Below, piece by piece: positions 43,120 through 54,570 of a stretch of 64,000 nucleotides of DNA. The translations under genes and the position numbers were made by a program. The DNA comes from Nectonema munidae (lineage: Eukaryota > Nematomorpha > Nectonematoida > Nectonematidae), in NCBI GenBank assembly GCA_030549495.1, contig JAUIRK010001034.1, positions 744,001 to 808,000 on the forward strand, written 5' to 3'. Numbering within the stretch: position 1 is the first letter of the stretch; each line of letters opens with the position of its first letter. The notes under the pieces are model-generated. The model saw only the letters and a list, made by a program, of their open reading frames with translations. It searched no databases and was not told where the DNA came from.

Positions 43120-46100
43120 ATGGAGAACCCAACACACACAGACACAAATAAGGTTGACTTAAACACAGGCAGGCACAAACAGGGAGCACTTAAGCAGAGA
43201 CAGGCACAAAAAGGGAGCACTTTAACACAGGCAGGAACAAACAACGAGAACTCTATCAACAGGGAACACCCAAACACAGGCAGGCACAAAAAAGTAGCAC
43301 TTAAACACAGGTAGGACTTAAACAATAGTCAAGCAGAAACAAGGAGCACTTAAACAAAGGCAGGCACTCAAACAGGGAGAACCCAACAAACGCAGGCACA
43401 AATAGGGTTAACTTAAATACAAGCAGGCATAAACAGGGAGCACTTAAACAGAGACAGGCACAAAAAGGGAGCACTTTAACACAGGCAAACACTAACATGG
43501 GGCATTCAAACACAAGCAGGCATAAAAAGGAGGCACTTATACATGGGGCACTATAACACAGGCAGACACAAACACGGAGCACTCAAACGCAGGCAGGTTC
43601 AAACAAGGGCTCAAACAGGAAAAACCCAACACACGCAGGTACAAACAGGGTGGACTTAAACACAGGCAGGCACAAACAGGCAGCACTTAAAGAGATTCAG
43701 TCTCAAAAAGGAGTACTTTAACACAGGCAAGCACCAACAAGGGGCATTCAAACACAGGAAGGCACAAGAAGGCAAAAACAAGAGGGACTCAAACATGGGA
43801 CACTATAACACAGGCAGACAAAAATAAGGAGCACTCAAACACAGGTAGTTTCAAACAGGGAACCCTCAACACAGGCAGACACAAACAGGGAGGATTTAAA
43901 CACAGGAAGGCACAAACAGGGAAAACTTAAACACATGCAAGCACAAACAGGTAGCACTTAAACATATTCAGGCAGAAAAAGGGGCACTTTAAAACAGATA
44001 AACACCTACAGGGGCCACACAAACACAGTAACGCAAAAACAAGGAGGACACAAACACAGGCAGGCACAAACAGAAGGCACTCAAACACAGGCAGGTACAA
44101 ATATGGAACACTCAATCACACATAGACACAAACAGGGAGCACTCAAACAACAGGAGGCACTCAAACAGAGGCAGGCACAAACATTAGGCACTATAACACA
44201 GACAGACACAAACAAGGAGCACTCAAACACAGGAAGGCTCAAACAGGAAGCACTCAAACACAGGCAGGCACAAACAGGATTGACTTAAACACAGGTAGGC
44301 GCAAAAAGGGAGCACTTTAACACAAGCAAGCACCAACAGGGAGCATTCAAAAACAAGCAGGCATAAACAGGAGGCACTCAAACATGGGGCCCTATAACAC
44401 AAACAGACACAAACAAGGAGCACTCAAACACAGGCAGGCTCAAAAAGGGAGCACTCAAACACAGGCAAACACTAACAGGGAGGACTTAAACACAGGCTGG
44501 CACAAACAGGGAACACATACTCAAACACAGGAAGCACATACAGGCAAAAACAGGGAGCACTCAAACACAGGCAGGAACAAACGACGAACACTCAATCAAC
44601 AGGAAGCACCAAATCACGGTTAGGCACAAACAAGGAGCACTTAAAGACAGGTAGGACTTAAATAATAAGCAGGCAGAAACAGGGAGCACTTAAACACAGG
44701 CAGGCACTCAAATATGGAGAACCCAACATACGCAAGCACAAACAAGGTGGAATTAAACACAGGCAGGCACAAACAGCGAGCACTTAGACACAGGCAGGCG
44801 CAAACATGTAACACTCAAACGCAGGCAGTTACAAACAGAGAGAACTCAAACACAGGCAGGAACAAACAAGGAGCACGCTATCAACAGGGAGCACCCAAAC
44901 ACAGGCAGGCACAAACAAGTAGCACTTAAACACAGGTAGGACTTAAACAATAGTCAAGCAGAAACAAGGAGTACTTAAACACAGGCAGACACTCAAACTT
45001 GGAGAACCCAACACACACAGACACAAATAGGGTTGACTTAAACACAGGCAGGCACAAACAGGGAGCACTTAAGCAGAGAGAGGCACAAAAAGGGAGCACT
45101 TTGACGCAGGCAGGAACAAACAACGAGAACCCTATCAACAGGGAACACCCAAACACAGGCAGGCACAAACAAGTAGCATTTAAACACAGGTAGGACTTAA
45201 AGAATAGTCAATCAGAAACAAGGAGCACTTAAACAAATGCAGGCACCCAAACAGGGAGAACCCAACACACGCAAGCACAAATAGGGTTAACTTAAACACA
45301 GGCAGGCACAAACAGGGAGCACTTAAACAGAGACAGGCACAAAAAGGGACACTTTAACATAGGTAAACACCAACAGGGGGCATTCAAACACAAGCAGGCA
45401 TAAACAGGAGGCACTCATACATGGGGCACTATAACACAGGCAGACCCAAACACGGAGCACTCAAACGCAAGCAGGTTCAAACAAGGGCTCAAACAGGGAA
45501 AACCCAACACACAGAGGTACAAATAGGGTGGACTTAAACACAGGCAGACACAAACAGGGAGCACTTAAAGAGATTCAGGCTCAAAAATGGAGTACTTTAA
45601 CACAGGCAAGCACCAACAAGGGGCATTCAAACACAGGAAGGCACAAGCAGGCAAAAACAAGAGGGACTCAAACATGGGACACTATAACACAGGCAGACAC
45701 AAATAAGGAGCACTCAAACACAGGCAAGTTCATACAGGGAGCACTCAAACACAGGCAGGCACAAACAAGGAGGGTTTAAACACAGGAAGGCACAAACAGG
45801 GAAAACTTAAACACATGCAAGCACAAACAGGTAGCACTTAAACATATTCAGACAGAAAAAGGAACACTTTAAAACAGATAAACACCTACAGGGGACACAC
45901 AAACACAGTAACGCAAAAACAAGGAGGACACAAAGACAGGCAGGCACAAACAGAAGGCACTCAAACACAGGCAGGCACAAATATGGAACACTCAAGCACA
46001 CACAGACACAAACAGGGAGCACTCAAACAGAGGCAGGCACAAACATGGGGCACTATAATACAGTCAGACACAAACAAGGAGCACTTAAACACTGGAAGGC

Positions 46101-48880
46101 TCAAACAGGGAGCACTCAAACACAGGCAGGCACAAACAGGGTTGATTTAAACACAGGCAGGCGCAAAAAGGGAGCACTTTAACACAAGCAAGCACCAACA
46201 GGGGGCATTCAAAAACAAGCAGGCATAAACAGGAGGCACTCAAACATGGGGCCCTATAACACAAGCAGACACAAACAAAGAGCACTCAAACACAGGCAGG
46301 CCCAAAAAGGGAGCACTCAAACATGGGGCCCTATAACACAAGCAGACACAAACAAGGAGCACTCAAACACAGGCAGGCTCAAAAATGGAGCACTCAAACA
46401 CAGGCAGGCACTAACAGGGAGGACTTAAACACAGGCTGGCACAAACAGGGAACACTTAAACACATGCAAGCTCAAACAGGGAGCACTTAAACAGATTCAG
46501 GCACAAAAAGGGAGCACTTTAACACAGGCAAGCACAAACAGAGGGCACTCAAACACAGGAAGGCACAAACAGGAAACACATACAGGCAAAAACAGGGAGC
46601 ACTCAAACACAGGCAGGAACAAACGACGAACACTCAATGAACAGGAAGCACCCAATCAGGGTCAGGCACAAACAAGGAGCACTTAAACACAGGTAGGACT
46701 TAAACAATAAGCAGGCAGAAACAGGGAGCACTTAAACACAGGTAGGCACTCAAATATGGAGAACCCAACATACGCAAGCACAAACAAGGTGGAATTAAAC
46801 ACAGGCAGGCACAAACAGCGAACACTTAGACACAGGCAAGCGCAAACAGGTAACACTCAACTGCAGGCAGTTACAAACAGAGAGCACTCAAACACAGGTA
46901 GGAACAAACAACGATAACTCTATCAATAGGGAGCACTCAAACACAGGCAGGCACAAACAAGGAGCACTTAAACACAGGTAGGACTTAAACAATAGTGAAG
47001 CAGAAACAAGGAGCACTTAAACACAGGCAGACACTCAAACATGGAGAACCCAACACACACAGACACAAATAGGGTTGACTTAAACACAGGCAGGCACAAA
47101 AAGGGAGCTCTTAAGCAGAGACAGGCACAAAAAGGGAGCACTTTAACACAGGCAGGAACAAACAACGAGAACTCTATCAACAGGGAACACCCAAACACAG
47201 GCAGGCACAAACAAGTAGCACTTAAACACAGGTAGGACTTAAACAATAGTCAAGCAGAAACAAGGAGCACTTAAACAAAGTCAGGCACTCAAACAGGGAG
47301 AACCCAACACACGCAGGCACAAATAGGGTTAACTTAAACACAGGCAGGCACAAACAGGGAGCACTTAAACAGAGACAGGCACAAAAAGGGAGCACTTTAA
47401 CACAGGCAAACACTAACATGGGGCATTCAAACACAAGCAGGCATAAAAAGGAGGCACTCATACATGGGGCACTATAACACAGGCAGACACAAACACGGAG
47501 CACTCCAACGCAGGCACGTTCAAATAAGGGCTCAAACAGGAAAAACCCAACACATGCAGGTGCAAACAGGGTGGACTTAAACACAGGCAGGCACAAACAG
47601 GGAGCACTTAAAGAGATTCAGGCTCAAAAAGGGAGTACTTTAACACAGGCAAGCACCAACAAGAGGCATTCAAATACAGGAAGGCGCAAGCAGGCAAAAA
47701 CAAGAGGGACTCAAACATGGGACACTATAACACAGGCAGACACAAATAAGGAGCACTCAAACACAAGTAGGTTCAAACAGGGAGCACTCAAACACAGACA
47801 GACACAAACAGGGAGGATTTAAACACAGGAAGGCACAAACAGGGAAAACTTAAACACATGCAAGCACAAACAGGTAGCATTTAAACATATTCAGGCAGAA
47901 AAAGGGAGCACTTTAAAACAGATAAACACCTACAGGGGCCACACAAACACAGTAACGCAAAAACAAGGAGGACACAAACACAGGCAGGCACAAACAGAAG
48001 GCACTCAAACACAGGCAGGCACAATTATGGGGCACTCAAGCACACACAGACACAAACAGGGAGCACTCAAACAACAGGAGGTACTCAAACAGAGGCAGGC
48101 ACAAACATGGGGCACTATTACAGTCAGACACAAACAAGGAGCACTCAAACACAGGAAGGCTCAAACAGGGAGCACTCAAACACAGGCAGGCACAAACAGG
48201 GTTGACTTAAACACAGGCAGGCGCAAAAAGGGAGCACTTTAACACAAACAAGCACCAACAGGGGGAATTCAAAAACAAGTTGGCATAAACAGGAGGCACT
48301 CAAACATGGGGCCCTATAACACAAGGAGCACTCAAACACAGGCAGGCTCAAAAAGGGAGCACTCAAACACAGGCAGGCACTAACAGGGAGGACTTAAACA
48401 CAGGCTGGCACAAACAGGGAACACTTAAACACATGCAAGCTCAAACAGAGAGCACTTAAACAGATTCAGGCACAAAAAGGGAGCACTTTAACACATGCAA
48501 GCACCAACAGAGGGCACTCAAACACAGGAAGCACATACAGGCAAAAACAGGGAGCACTCAAACACAGACAGGAACAAACAACGAACACTCAATCAACAGG
48601 AAGCAGCCAATCACGGTCAGGCACAAACAAGGAGCACTTAAACACAGGTAGGACTTAAACAATAAGCAGGCAGAAACAGGGAGCACTTAAACACAGGCAG
48701 GCAAAATATGGAGAACCCAACATACGCAAGCACAAACAAGGTGCAATTAAACACATGCAGGCACAAACAGCGAACACTTAGACACAGGCGGGCGCAAACA
48801 GGTAACACTCAAACGCAGGCAGTTACAAACAGAGAGCACTCAAACACAGGCAGGAACAAACAACGAGCACTCTATCAACG
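43120..48880 (+). repeat. Diverged ~1.9-2.05-kb HOR block at array edge
   Basis: With TGGAGAACCCAACACAC as the phase marker, units begin at about 43,120, 44,999 and 47,041 (1,879 and 2,042 bp, then a partial of ~1.84 kb). Copies differ from each other and from the inner HORs far more than the inner copies do. The array ends within a monomer (CTATCAACG) at about 48,880. Confidence 0.75.
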
Positions 48881-49824
48881 GGTATTGCTAAAATATGGGC
48901 AGCAATAGGCAGCAATGTGTAGCAATGGGCAGCACTATAAATAACAAAAAAACACACTGATACAAAGTTTTTTTTAAGTTTTATCATATATACAAGGTAG
49001 TTTATCCATAAAAAATCAAGTTTAAATTTAATCAATAAATATTTATCTTTGTTTGACAATTTTTTTTTGTTTTTCTTAAACTTCTTTCTGCTTTATTTTT
49101 TATGTAATGTTCTAATTGGTTTACCGGTTAGTTTAAAAAGTTCTGCACTTTTATTCCTTAAATCACTATCTGAATTAATAGTTTTCAAAAATTTTACGTA
49201 ATTTTTTTTAATTCTATTTATTTTTATTAATTCATGTTATTTTGACGTCTGTAACTTTAATTTCAAATCTATAAAAAAATTTCTTTATCAATTTTTAAAA
49301 AATTTTGTTACTAATTATGAAATTTCTAACCTTTGGTTTTTTATATCAATGAATTTTTTTCAAAATAAAAAATATAACTTTATAATTTGTAAACATTTTA
49401 CTTTTAATTTACAATAAATTATAAAAACAAGAATATAACACACTGAATTTTTTGTTTTTTATTAAGTTTTCGTTTGTATATTTTTATATAAATTGTATTG
49501 TTTTTAATTATGTACCCATGTATAAACTTGGTATTTTATGATTTAAAAAAATAGATACATATTTATAATTCAGTATTCTCCAATCATTCTTTTAATCCAT
49601 GTCATATCTCTTGCGAGCAATTGAGTTTTTGTGTAGTCGTTCATATTTTATGTTCTAAATGAGAAAAGTTTTATCATTTTTCCTTTTAAAGTATGAATGT
49701 CCTTGAAGCATATTTTTTTATTACTACAAATTTTTTTTGTACGATGTGTTTTCCTACTTATGATTACGATTATTTTACTAGTTCTCTCAGAAGATTGTCT
49801 TTTATTAGTGATTTTTAATTAAAA
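48881..49824. other. AT-rich spacer beyond satellite
   Basis: The first bases contain four 10-nt units of the form GGGCAGCAAT (48,897-48,936). The rest is AT-rich with long A and T runs. No gene, RNA or element end was recognised. Confidence 0.7.
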
Positions 49825-50811
49825 TTGGATTTTTTGAAAGATAATATTTTTTTAAGAAAAGAAGATACCTCAATAATTAAAAAATATAGTATCATAGAGA
49901 ATTATTCTCACTGTATTATTGATGAGACTTCTTCGTTTATCTACGATTCATATTCTGATGTACCTCTCCTTATAACAGGTGATGGTAATTGTCTGTTCAA
50001 TGGGTTATCCTTATTATTAGTAGGAAATGAGTCTCTTTCATGTGAAATCAGATTTAAAACTGCTCTTGAATTAAACCTTTTTAAAGATTTTTATTTAAAA
50101 AAAGGTCAAGAGACAGAAATATGGAAATTTTCTACAGATATTGATGAAGAATGTAAAAAAGTTTTTATAGATAAAAACTGGTCATCAGTTTATTCTTTAA
50201 TGACTGCTGAAACTGTTATCGGTGTGCCTATAAGTTCTATTTATCCAAATGTGAATGGGGATTCGGATTATTGCATAAATATTTTAAACAAAATCTTTGA
50301 ACCTAGAACTAAGTCTTGTAATAATATTTTAAAAATTCTTTGGACAAATACATCTTAAATGTTTAAATATTTTGTTCCTAATCATTTTGTGCCACTTGTA
50401 TTGAATTATAAAAAAAATTCTGATTTAAATAACACTACGAGTTTTTGTGATTCTAGCAAAAAACGTTCTGAAATAAAAACTTTGTCCGAAAAAGAAGAAA
50501 CTAATGGAAAAAATAAGATTCAAGCTTTTATGGACCCAGAAAAAATCTGTAAACTTTTATTAATTTGTGTTAACCCCTTGGATTGTGTTAGAGTTTCACA
50601 GAAAAAAAACCGAAATAATTAACAAAAATCAAAATATATTGGGATCGTTTTTAACTAATACGCTGAAGATGAGAAAAAAAGTTTACTTAAAAAGTTATTG
50701 TCAAAAAATAAAACAGAATTTAGAAAAAAATTTGAAATTTCACATGGTGGAGCTTACGTAACTCTGCAAAGAAGCCCGGACATAAAAAAGTATGATTTTT
50801 TTTTAAATTAG
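49825..50811 (+). pseudogene. OTU/vertnin-like protein, degraded
   Basis: The frame at 49,825-50,358 (177 residues) carries an OTU-type cysteine protease box, GDGNCLFNGLS, with candidate catalytic Asp 53 and Cys 56. It also has the block AETVIGVPISSIYP typical of the vertnin-like branch. One in-frame TAA at 50,356 separates it from 50,359-50,622, which opens with FVPNHFVPLV, the expected His motif. A further piece (50,659-50,811, ending ISHGGAYVTLQRSP and a stop) lies in a shifted frame. There is no ATG before the OTU box. The frame opens at a TTG just after a stop, so a 5' exon or the start is missing. Proteins of this type are known in cnidarians and insects, often as multicopy genes near transposons. 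It could be a transposon passenger or a host-derived copy. Deubiquitinase activity is a family property, and this copy is unlikely to be functional. Confidence 0.65.
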
Positions 50812-51812
50812 CTCTACTTTTGTTTTTTTTATTAGGCACAAGAAAAAAAGTGTTGCCTGAAACGTCTCCCAAAATCAAGATCAAAAATATCTTCAATTTT
50901 TTTTTAATAAAGTTTTTATTCTTACTTTGCTTAATAAATTATTTAAAAATAAATAATTCTCAGAAAAAGTTGTAAAACTTTTCTGATAGAACTAGCTTTT
51001 GACTTAAAAACCTTGAGTTCTTTGCTATTAACCCTATTAATTAAGGTGGAGGAAGAAGGGGATTTTAGTTGAAATTTCACATATAATCACAAAAAAATTT
51101 GGGTTTTTATAATAAAATCAGTTTCTATCAAAAATTGTTTTGAAATTTTATACCAACTTTTATATTTAGCAATCTTTTTTTACTAATATGTTGTAACTCT
51201 TTCACACAAAATAATTACATTTTTATATCTATTTTACGGAATCATTTAAGCTTAAAATTTCATTTTCGAGTTGAGCTGTCTAAAATTCATCAAAGTTTGA
51301 CAAATTTGATTGATTTTCATAAAAAATAAATATATTCGAATTCACTATCAAAAGTTTAGTAGGAAAAATTTCAGTTATTGTAGAAATAGAAGGGGATGGA
51401 AATAGCACATCAGTAAAAGGAATTAAAGTATTAAGTTTGAAGCTCTCTTCTATCAATTCAAATGTTTATACTTCTAAATATATCTTAACTTACTATCAAG
51501 TGTTAGAAATTTTAAATTATTTAGTAAAAGTTATAATTTATAAAAGATTAAAGAAAGTTTGTACTTTACTTAAAGTAACTTTTGCTAATATAAAACAGAT
51601 TCAAAAATAATACGTAAAATAAAATGCAGAAAAATCCGAATTGGTAATAAATCGCTGTAACATAAGCATCATGTGACTTGCACTATGTCCATTTTAACTT
51701 ATATTCTATTTAATTTTGACCGCAAGGTACACACATACAAACAAGCAACCTTGTACATTGTTTAATGTAGGCATTTATACATTCATCTACACAGATATAT
51801 ATATATAAACAA
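50812..51812. other. AT-rich interval, no feature
   Basis: AT-rich DNA with long homopolymer runs and no open frame of interest. The last 30 bases are an AT microsatellite (about 51,795-51,807) abutting the inverted-repeat element. Confidence 0.7.
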
Positions 51813-51859
51813 TCTCATAACCTGTACGGTTGAACGCGGGTAGACAACTTGCGTGTTAT

Positions 51860-52020
51860 CTCCAACCCGTATATTACGATGATTCTTCTCCAACCTGTAT
51901 TCTACGATGATTCATCTCCAAACTATATACTACAATGATTCATCTCCAACCTGTATACTACGATAATTCATCTCCAACCTGTATACTACGATGATTCATC
52001 TTCAACCTGTATACTACGAT
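51860..52020 (+). repeat. 28-bp tandem repeat in left arm
   Basis: Nearly six units of CTCCAACCTGTA plus TACTACGATGATTCAT. Two further scattered units lie at about 52,125-52,165. The inverse set lies in the right arm. Confidence 0.85.
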
Positions 52021-52249
52021 GGTTTCTATTCCATGTACAAATAACTAAGGAGACAATGTTCAACTTTCTGTTCACATTCTGCTAGATGTAAGATTTGATA
52101 TACCCCATTCGGGGAGACGATGGTTCATCTACAACCTGTATACCGCGATAATTCATCTCCAACCTATCAGTTCATATTTTGCTAGATGTAAGATTTGATA
52201 TACCTCATTCGGGGAGAGGATGTTAGATAAGTTATTAATTTTTTCACGA

Positions 52250-52610
52250 TATTAAATAATTTATTTTATCAAATAATCAAAATAAAATTCTGTAATCAAA
52301 GAATCGAAAAATATTCTTTAAAAAATCAAAAAATATCAAACTTTCTGTTCATATTTTGCTACCTCATACGATGTTACAAAAGTTATTACCTATACTTTGC
52401 AATTTGCACGATTTTAAATATTATATTTGTCAAATAATCAAAATAAAATTCTGTAATCAAAGAATCGAAAAATATTCTTTAAAAAATCAAAAAATATCAA
52501 ACTTTCTGTTCATATTTTGCTACCTCATACGATGTTACAAAAGTTATTACCTATACTTTGCACGATTTTAAATATTATATTTGTCGAATAATCAAAGAAT
52601 CGAAAAATGT
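52250..52610 (+). repeat. ~161-bp tandem repeat in left arm
   Basis: CTTTCTGTTCATATTTTGC recurs at 52,341 and 52,502, a spacing of 161 bp, with AATCGAAAAATATTC and TTGCACGATTTTAAAT in each unit. The last unit is truncated. The right arm has four marker copies of the same unit. Confidence 0.8.
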
Positions 52611-52698
52611 TCAAATCAAAAAATATTTATTCTTTTTAAATATATCGTTGGCTCCCCTTACTTTTAGTTTCGTGTGTGCATAATTTGATAAAAATTAA

Positions 52699-54112
52699 TT
52701 ATTAAAGACTAGTTTTATCTTTCAATTTTAAAAGTATATTTAATACTTTTAAAGGAAGTATATTTGAATCTACCTCTATAGAAAATTATCATTTTTATAG
52801 AAAAGTTACTGAACAATGCTCAAACTTAAATCTCCATAATGAATGGGAAATTTTTCATTATTTTTTTAAAGATATTTTTGAACTAATTTTAGATCAAACA
52901 TTGTTGTATGCTCATGCTGATAAAAACAATTTGAACTTTACATTAAATTTTCAAGAACTCTATAACTTTTTAGGAATAATTTTTCTATCAGGATACAATA
53001 TAAGAAGTTCTGAGAAAGATTTTTGGTCGAAATCCACATATCTAGTTTGTGAAGCTGTGACTGAAGTGATGAGCCGTCGTAGATTTTTAGAAATAAAATC
53101 CTTTTTGCATGTTGCAAACAATTCATCCCTTTCTGGAGCAAAAATGGCGAAGGTAGAGAAACTATATGAGTTGCTAAATAAAAAATTGATTAGTTTTGGT
53201 GTTTTTGAAGAAAATCTCTCAATAGACGAGTCGAGGCTTCCCTACTTTGGCAGACACAGTTGTAAACAATTTATAAAAGGGAAACCGATTCGATTCGGTT
53301 ATAAATTATGGGTTTTGTCTGGTAAATCAGGAATTCCTTTTTATGTTTCTATTTATCAAGGCAAAACAAGCAATGAAAAAACTCCTTTAGGAACTAAAGT
53401 AATTGAGGACTCTATCAAAGTAATTGAAAATCCTCTAAATCATAAATTATACTTTGACAATTTTTTCTCTTCTTTTAAAGTGTTGAAAGATTTGAAAAAA
53501 GAGGGTTTAGAGCAACTGCAACTATGAGGAAAAATAGGCTGAAAGAATGTTCTCTGATAGATTTCAACAAATTAAAAAAAGAGCCTAGAGGTTATTTTGA
53601 GGTTTACAATAATGCTGAACTGGAAGCCGTTGTGTGGAAAGATAATTCTGTCGTAACTGTCTGCAGCAATTTCGAGGGCGCCTATCCTGTAAACTTTGTA
53701 AATAGGAAATCTAAATCAAAAGATAAAACAAGTGTGAAAAGACCAAATTTAATCAAGTCGTATAATTGTTGCATGGGTGGTGTGGATATTTTAGATAGAA
53801 GCCTTGCTAACTGGAGACCTTCAATCAAAGGAAAGAAATGGTACTGGAATCTGATGATAAATGCATTGAATATTGGATTTGTTTTTCGTTGGAGACTAAA
53901 CAATATTGTAAATGAACAATATCAACCTCAAAAAGATTTTCGAAGGACGATTGTTCAAATTAGGAGGAAGTAAGATTCGATGGTTATGGTCACATACCTC
54001 AGTCTTCTGTCAGAATTTGTGTTTTATGCAAAAAAAATTGTAGAATTGCTTGCAAAAAATGCAACAAACAACTTCATTTAAAACTTGCTTTCAAAAATTT
54101 CATGAAGCTTAA
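52699..54112 (+). pseudogene. piggyBac-type transposase, frameshifted
   Basis: A DDE_Tnp_1_7 transposase that cuts and pastes DNA. The coherent frame opens near 52,699 (FELILDQTLLYAHADKN, then LGIIFLSGYNIRS) with no obvious ATG, so the N terminus is short or lost. The catalytic Asp candidates are in LSIDESRLPYFGRHS (codon 53,225), LYFDNFFSS (codon 53,456) and GGVDILDRS (codon 53,785). The C-terminal Cys-rich finger (CVLCKKNCRIACKKC, then CFQKFH) lies at about 54,023-54,109. Frame changes occur near 53,500 (before RATATMRKNRL), near 53,970 (before VRFDGYGH) and near 54,085, so the copy is inactive. Span is ~470 codons, against about 550-600 in typical piggyBac proteins. All three acidic residues survive, so decay is fairly recent. 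Excision in trans could still act on the arms if an active relative exists. Confidence 0.85.
52716..52736 (+). repeat. 21-bp direct repeat at inner edge (left)
   Basis: TATCTTTCAATTTTAAAAGT followed by A is repeated exactly and in the same direction at 58,058-58,078, which is inside the transposon next to and partly in the right arm. The pair brackets the transposase and the interior. Confidence 0.6.
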
Positions 54113-54325
54113 TTTTTTTATGAATAAATTCAGATTTACTTATTTTGTGTTTTTTTATAGACCTCGGTCCATTCACTACATTTGTAGTGCTTATTATTTT
54201 TTGAAGAAAAAAAATTTTTTTTCTTTAAAAAACTATTTTGTAAGTTAAAATTATTGTAAAGATTCAATAAAATTAAAAAAATATGTGCAAAACTAGTATT
54301 TTTAATTATGTGGTCTTAAATGGGA

Positions 54326-54560
54326 ATAAACCATACACGCGTGCTAAAGATGTGGTGAAGCGTATGCGAGATAAGAATTCACTGCGCTCACAAACGCGTA
54401 ATGCAACATGTGTTAATCTTTCTTCGCATAATTATGCTCTAAAATCAATCAATAATGGGATTTATTCTTCGCACACTGTCGGTATAAATATAACGAATGC
54501 TCTTCGTTAAAAATTAGAAAGGTTGTATCTAAACTAAATAAAAGTAGACTACGATTATCA
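54326..54560 (+). repeat. Unidentified repeat family, copy 1
   Basis: Runs from ATAAACCATACACGCGTGC to about AGTAGACTACGATTATC. It recurs at 59,566-59,830 and, as its first ~36 bases only, at 60,805-60,841. It is richer in CG dinucleotides than its surroundings (ACGCGT twice). A 75-codon frame (54,283-54,510) covers most of it, but the second copy has stops and indels in that frame and no domain is recognised, so it is treated as a repeat. Confidence 0.7.
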
Positions 54561-54570
54561 AACAAAACTC

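Larger units (their letters stand above)
1..48880 (+). repeat. Satellite array, 31-bp monomer, higher-order organised
   Basis: Head-to-tail copies of a 31-bp unit fill almost the whole interval, always in the same orientation. The unit reads GGGAGCACTCAAACACA (17 nt) plus GGCAGGCACAAACA (14 nt). Recurrent variants differ at fixed positions: CACTT for CACTC, CAGATT for CACAGG, AAAAA for AAACA, TGGACTT for AGCACTC. Monomers of about 46 and 49 bp contain one extra half-unit. Variants recur in a fixed order, giving HORs of 1.8 to 3.5 kb. The array runs off the left edge, so its true length is unknown. It is interrupted only by three AT-rich islands. On the right it stops within a monomer near 48,880. 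Stops recur in every frame, so no long protein is encoded. A structural (centromeric, subtelomeric or other heterochromatic) role is possible but not shown. Confidence 0.95.
51813..52666. repeat. Left inverted arm of transposon
   Basis: Inverted match to 58,071-59,239. It ends inward at GGCTCCCCTTACTTTTA (52,650-52,666), whose complement starts the right arm. It contains two GATTTGATATACC...TTCGGGGAGA blocks (about 52,090-52,125 and 52,190-52,217). The right arm is about 300 bp longer because it has extra copies of the ~161-bp unit. Confidence 0.85.

Noticed and set aside
1-48880. CRISPR-like array of repeats and spacers
   Set aside because: There are no unique spacers between constant repeats. 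Variation lies within contiguous monomers, and the genome context is eukaryotic.
1-48880. Telomeric repeat or coding minisatellite of a structural protein
   Set aside because: The unit is 31 bp, not a telomere word, and 31 is not a multiple of three; no frame stays open for more than about 125 codons.
42-48908. Dozens of 60-124-codon open frames in the satellite on both strands (Lys/Arg/Gln/Thr-rich on +, Cys/Leu-rich on -)
   Set aside because: They repeat with the 31-bp period, overlap on opposite strands, end at stops built into common variants (CTTAAAC, ACAATAGTC), and show no domain or codon constraint.
54283-54510. 75-codon frame as a gene
   Set aside because: It lies over a dispersed repeat, and the second copy at 59,566-59,830 does not keep the frame.
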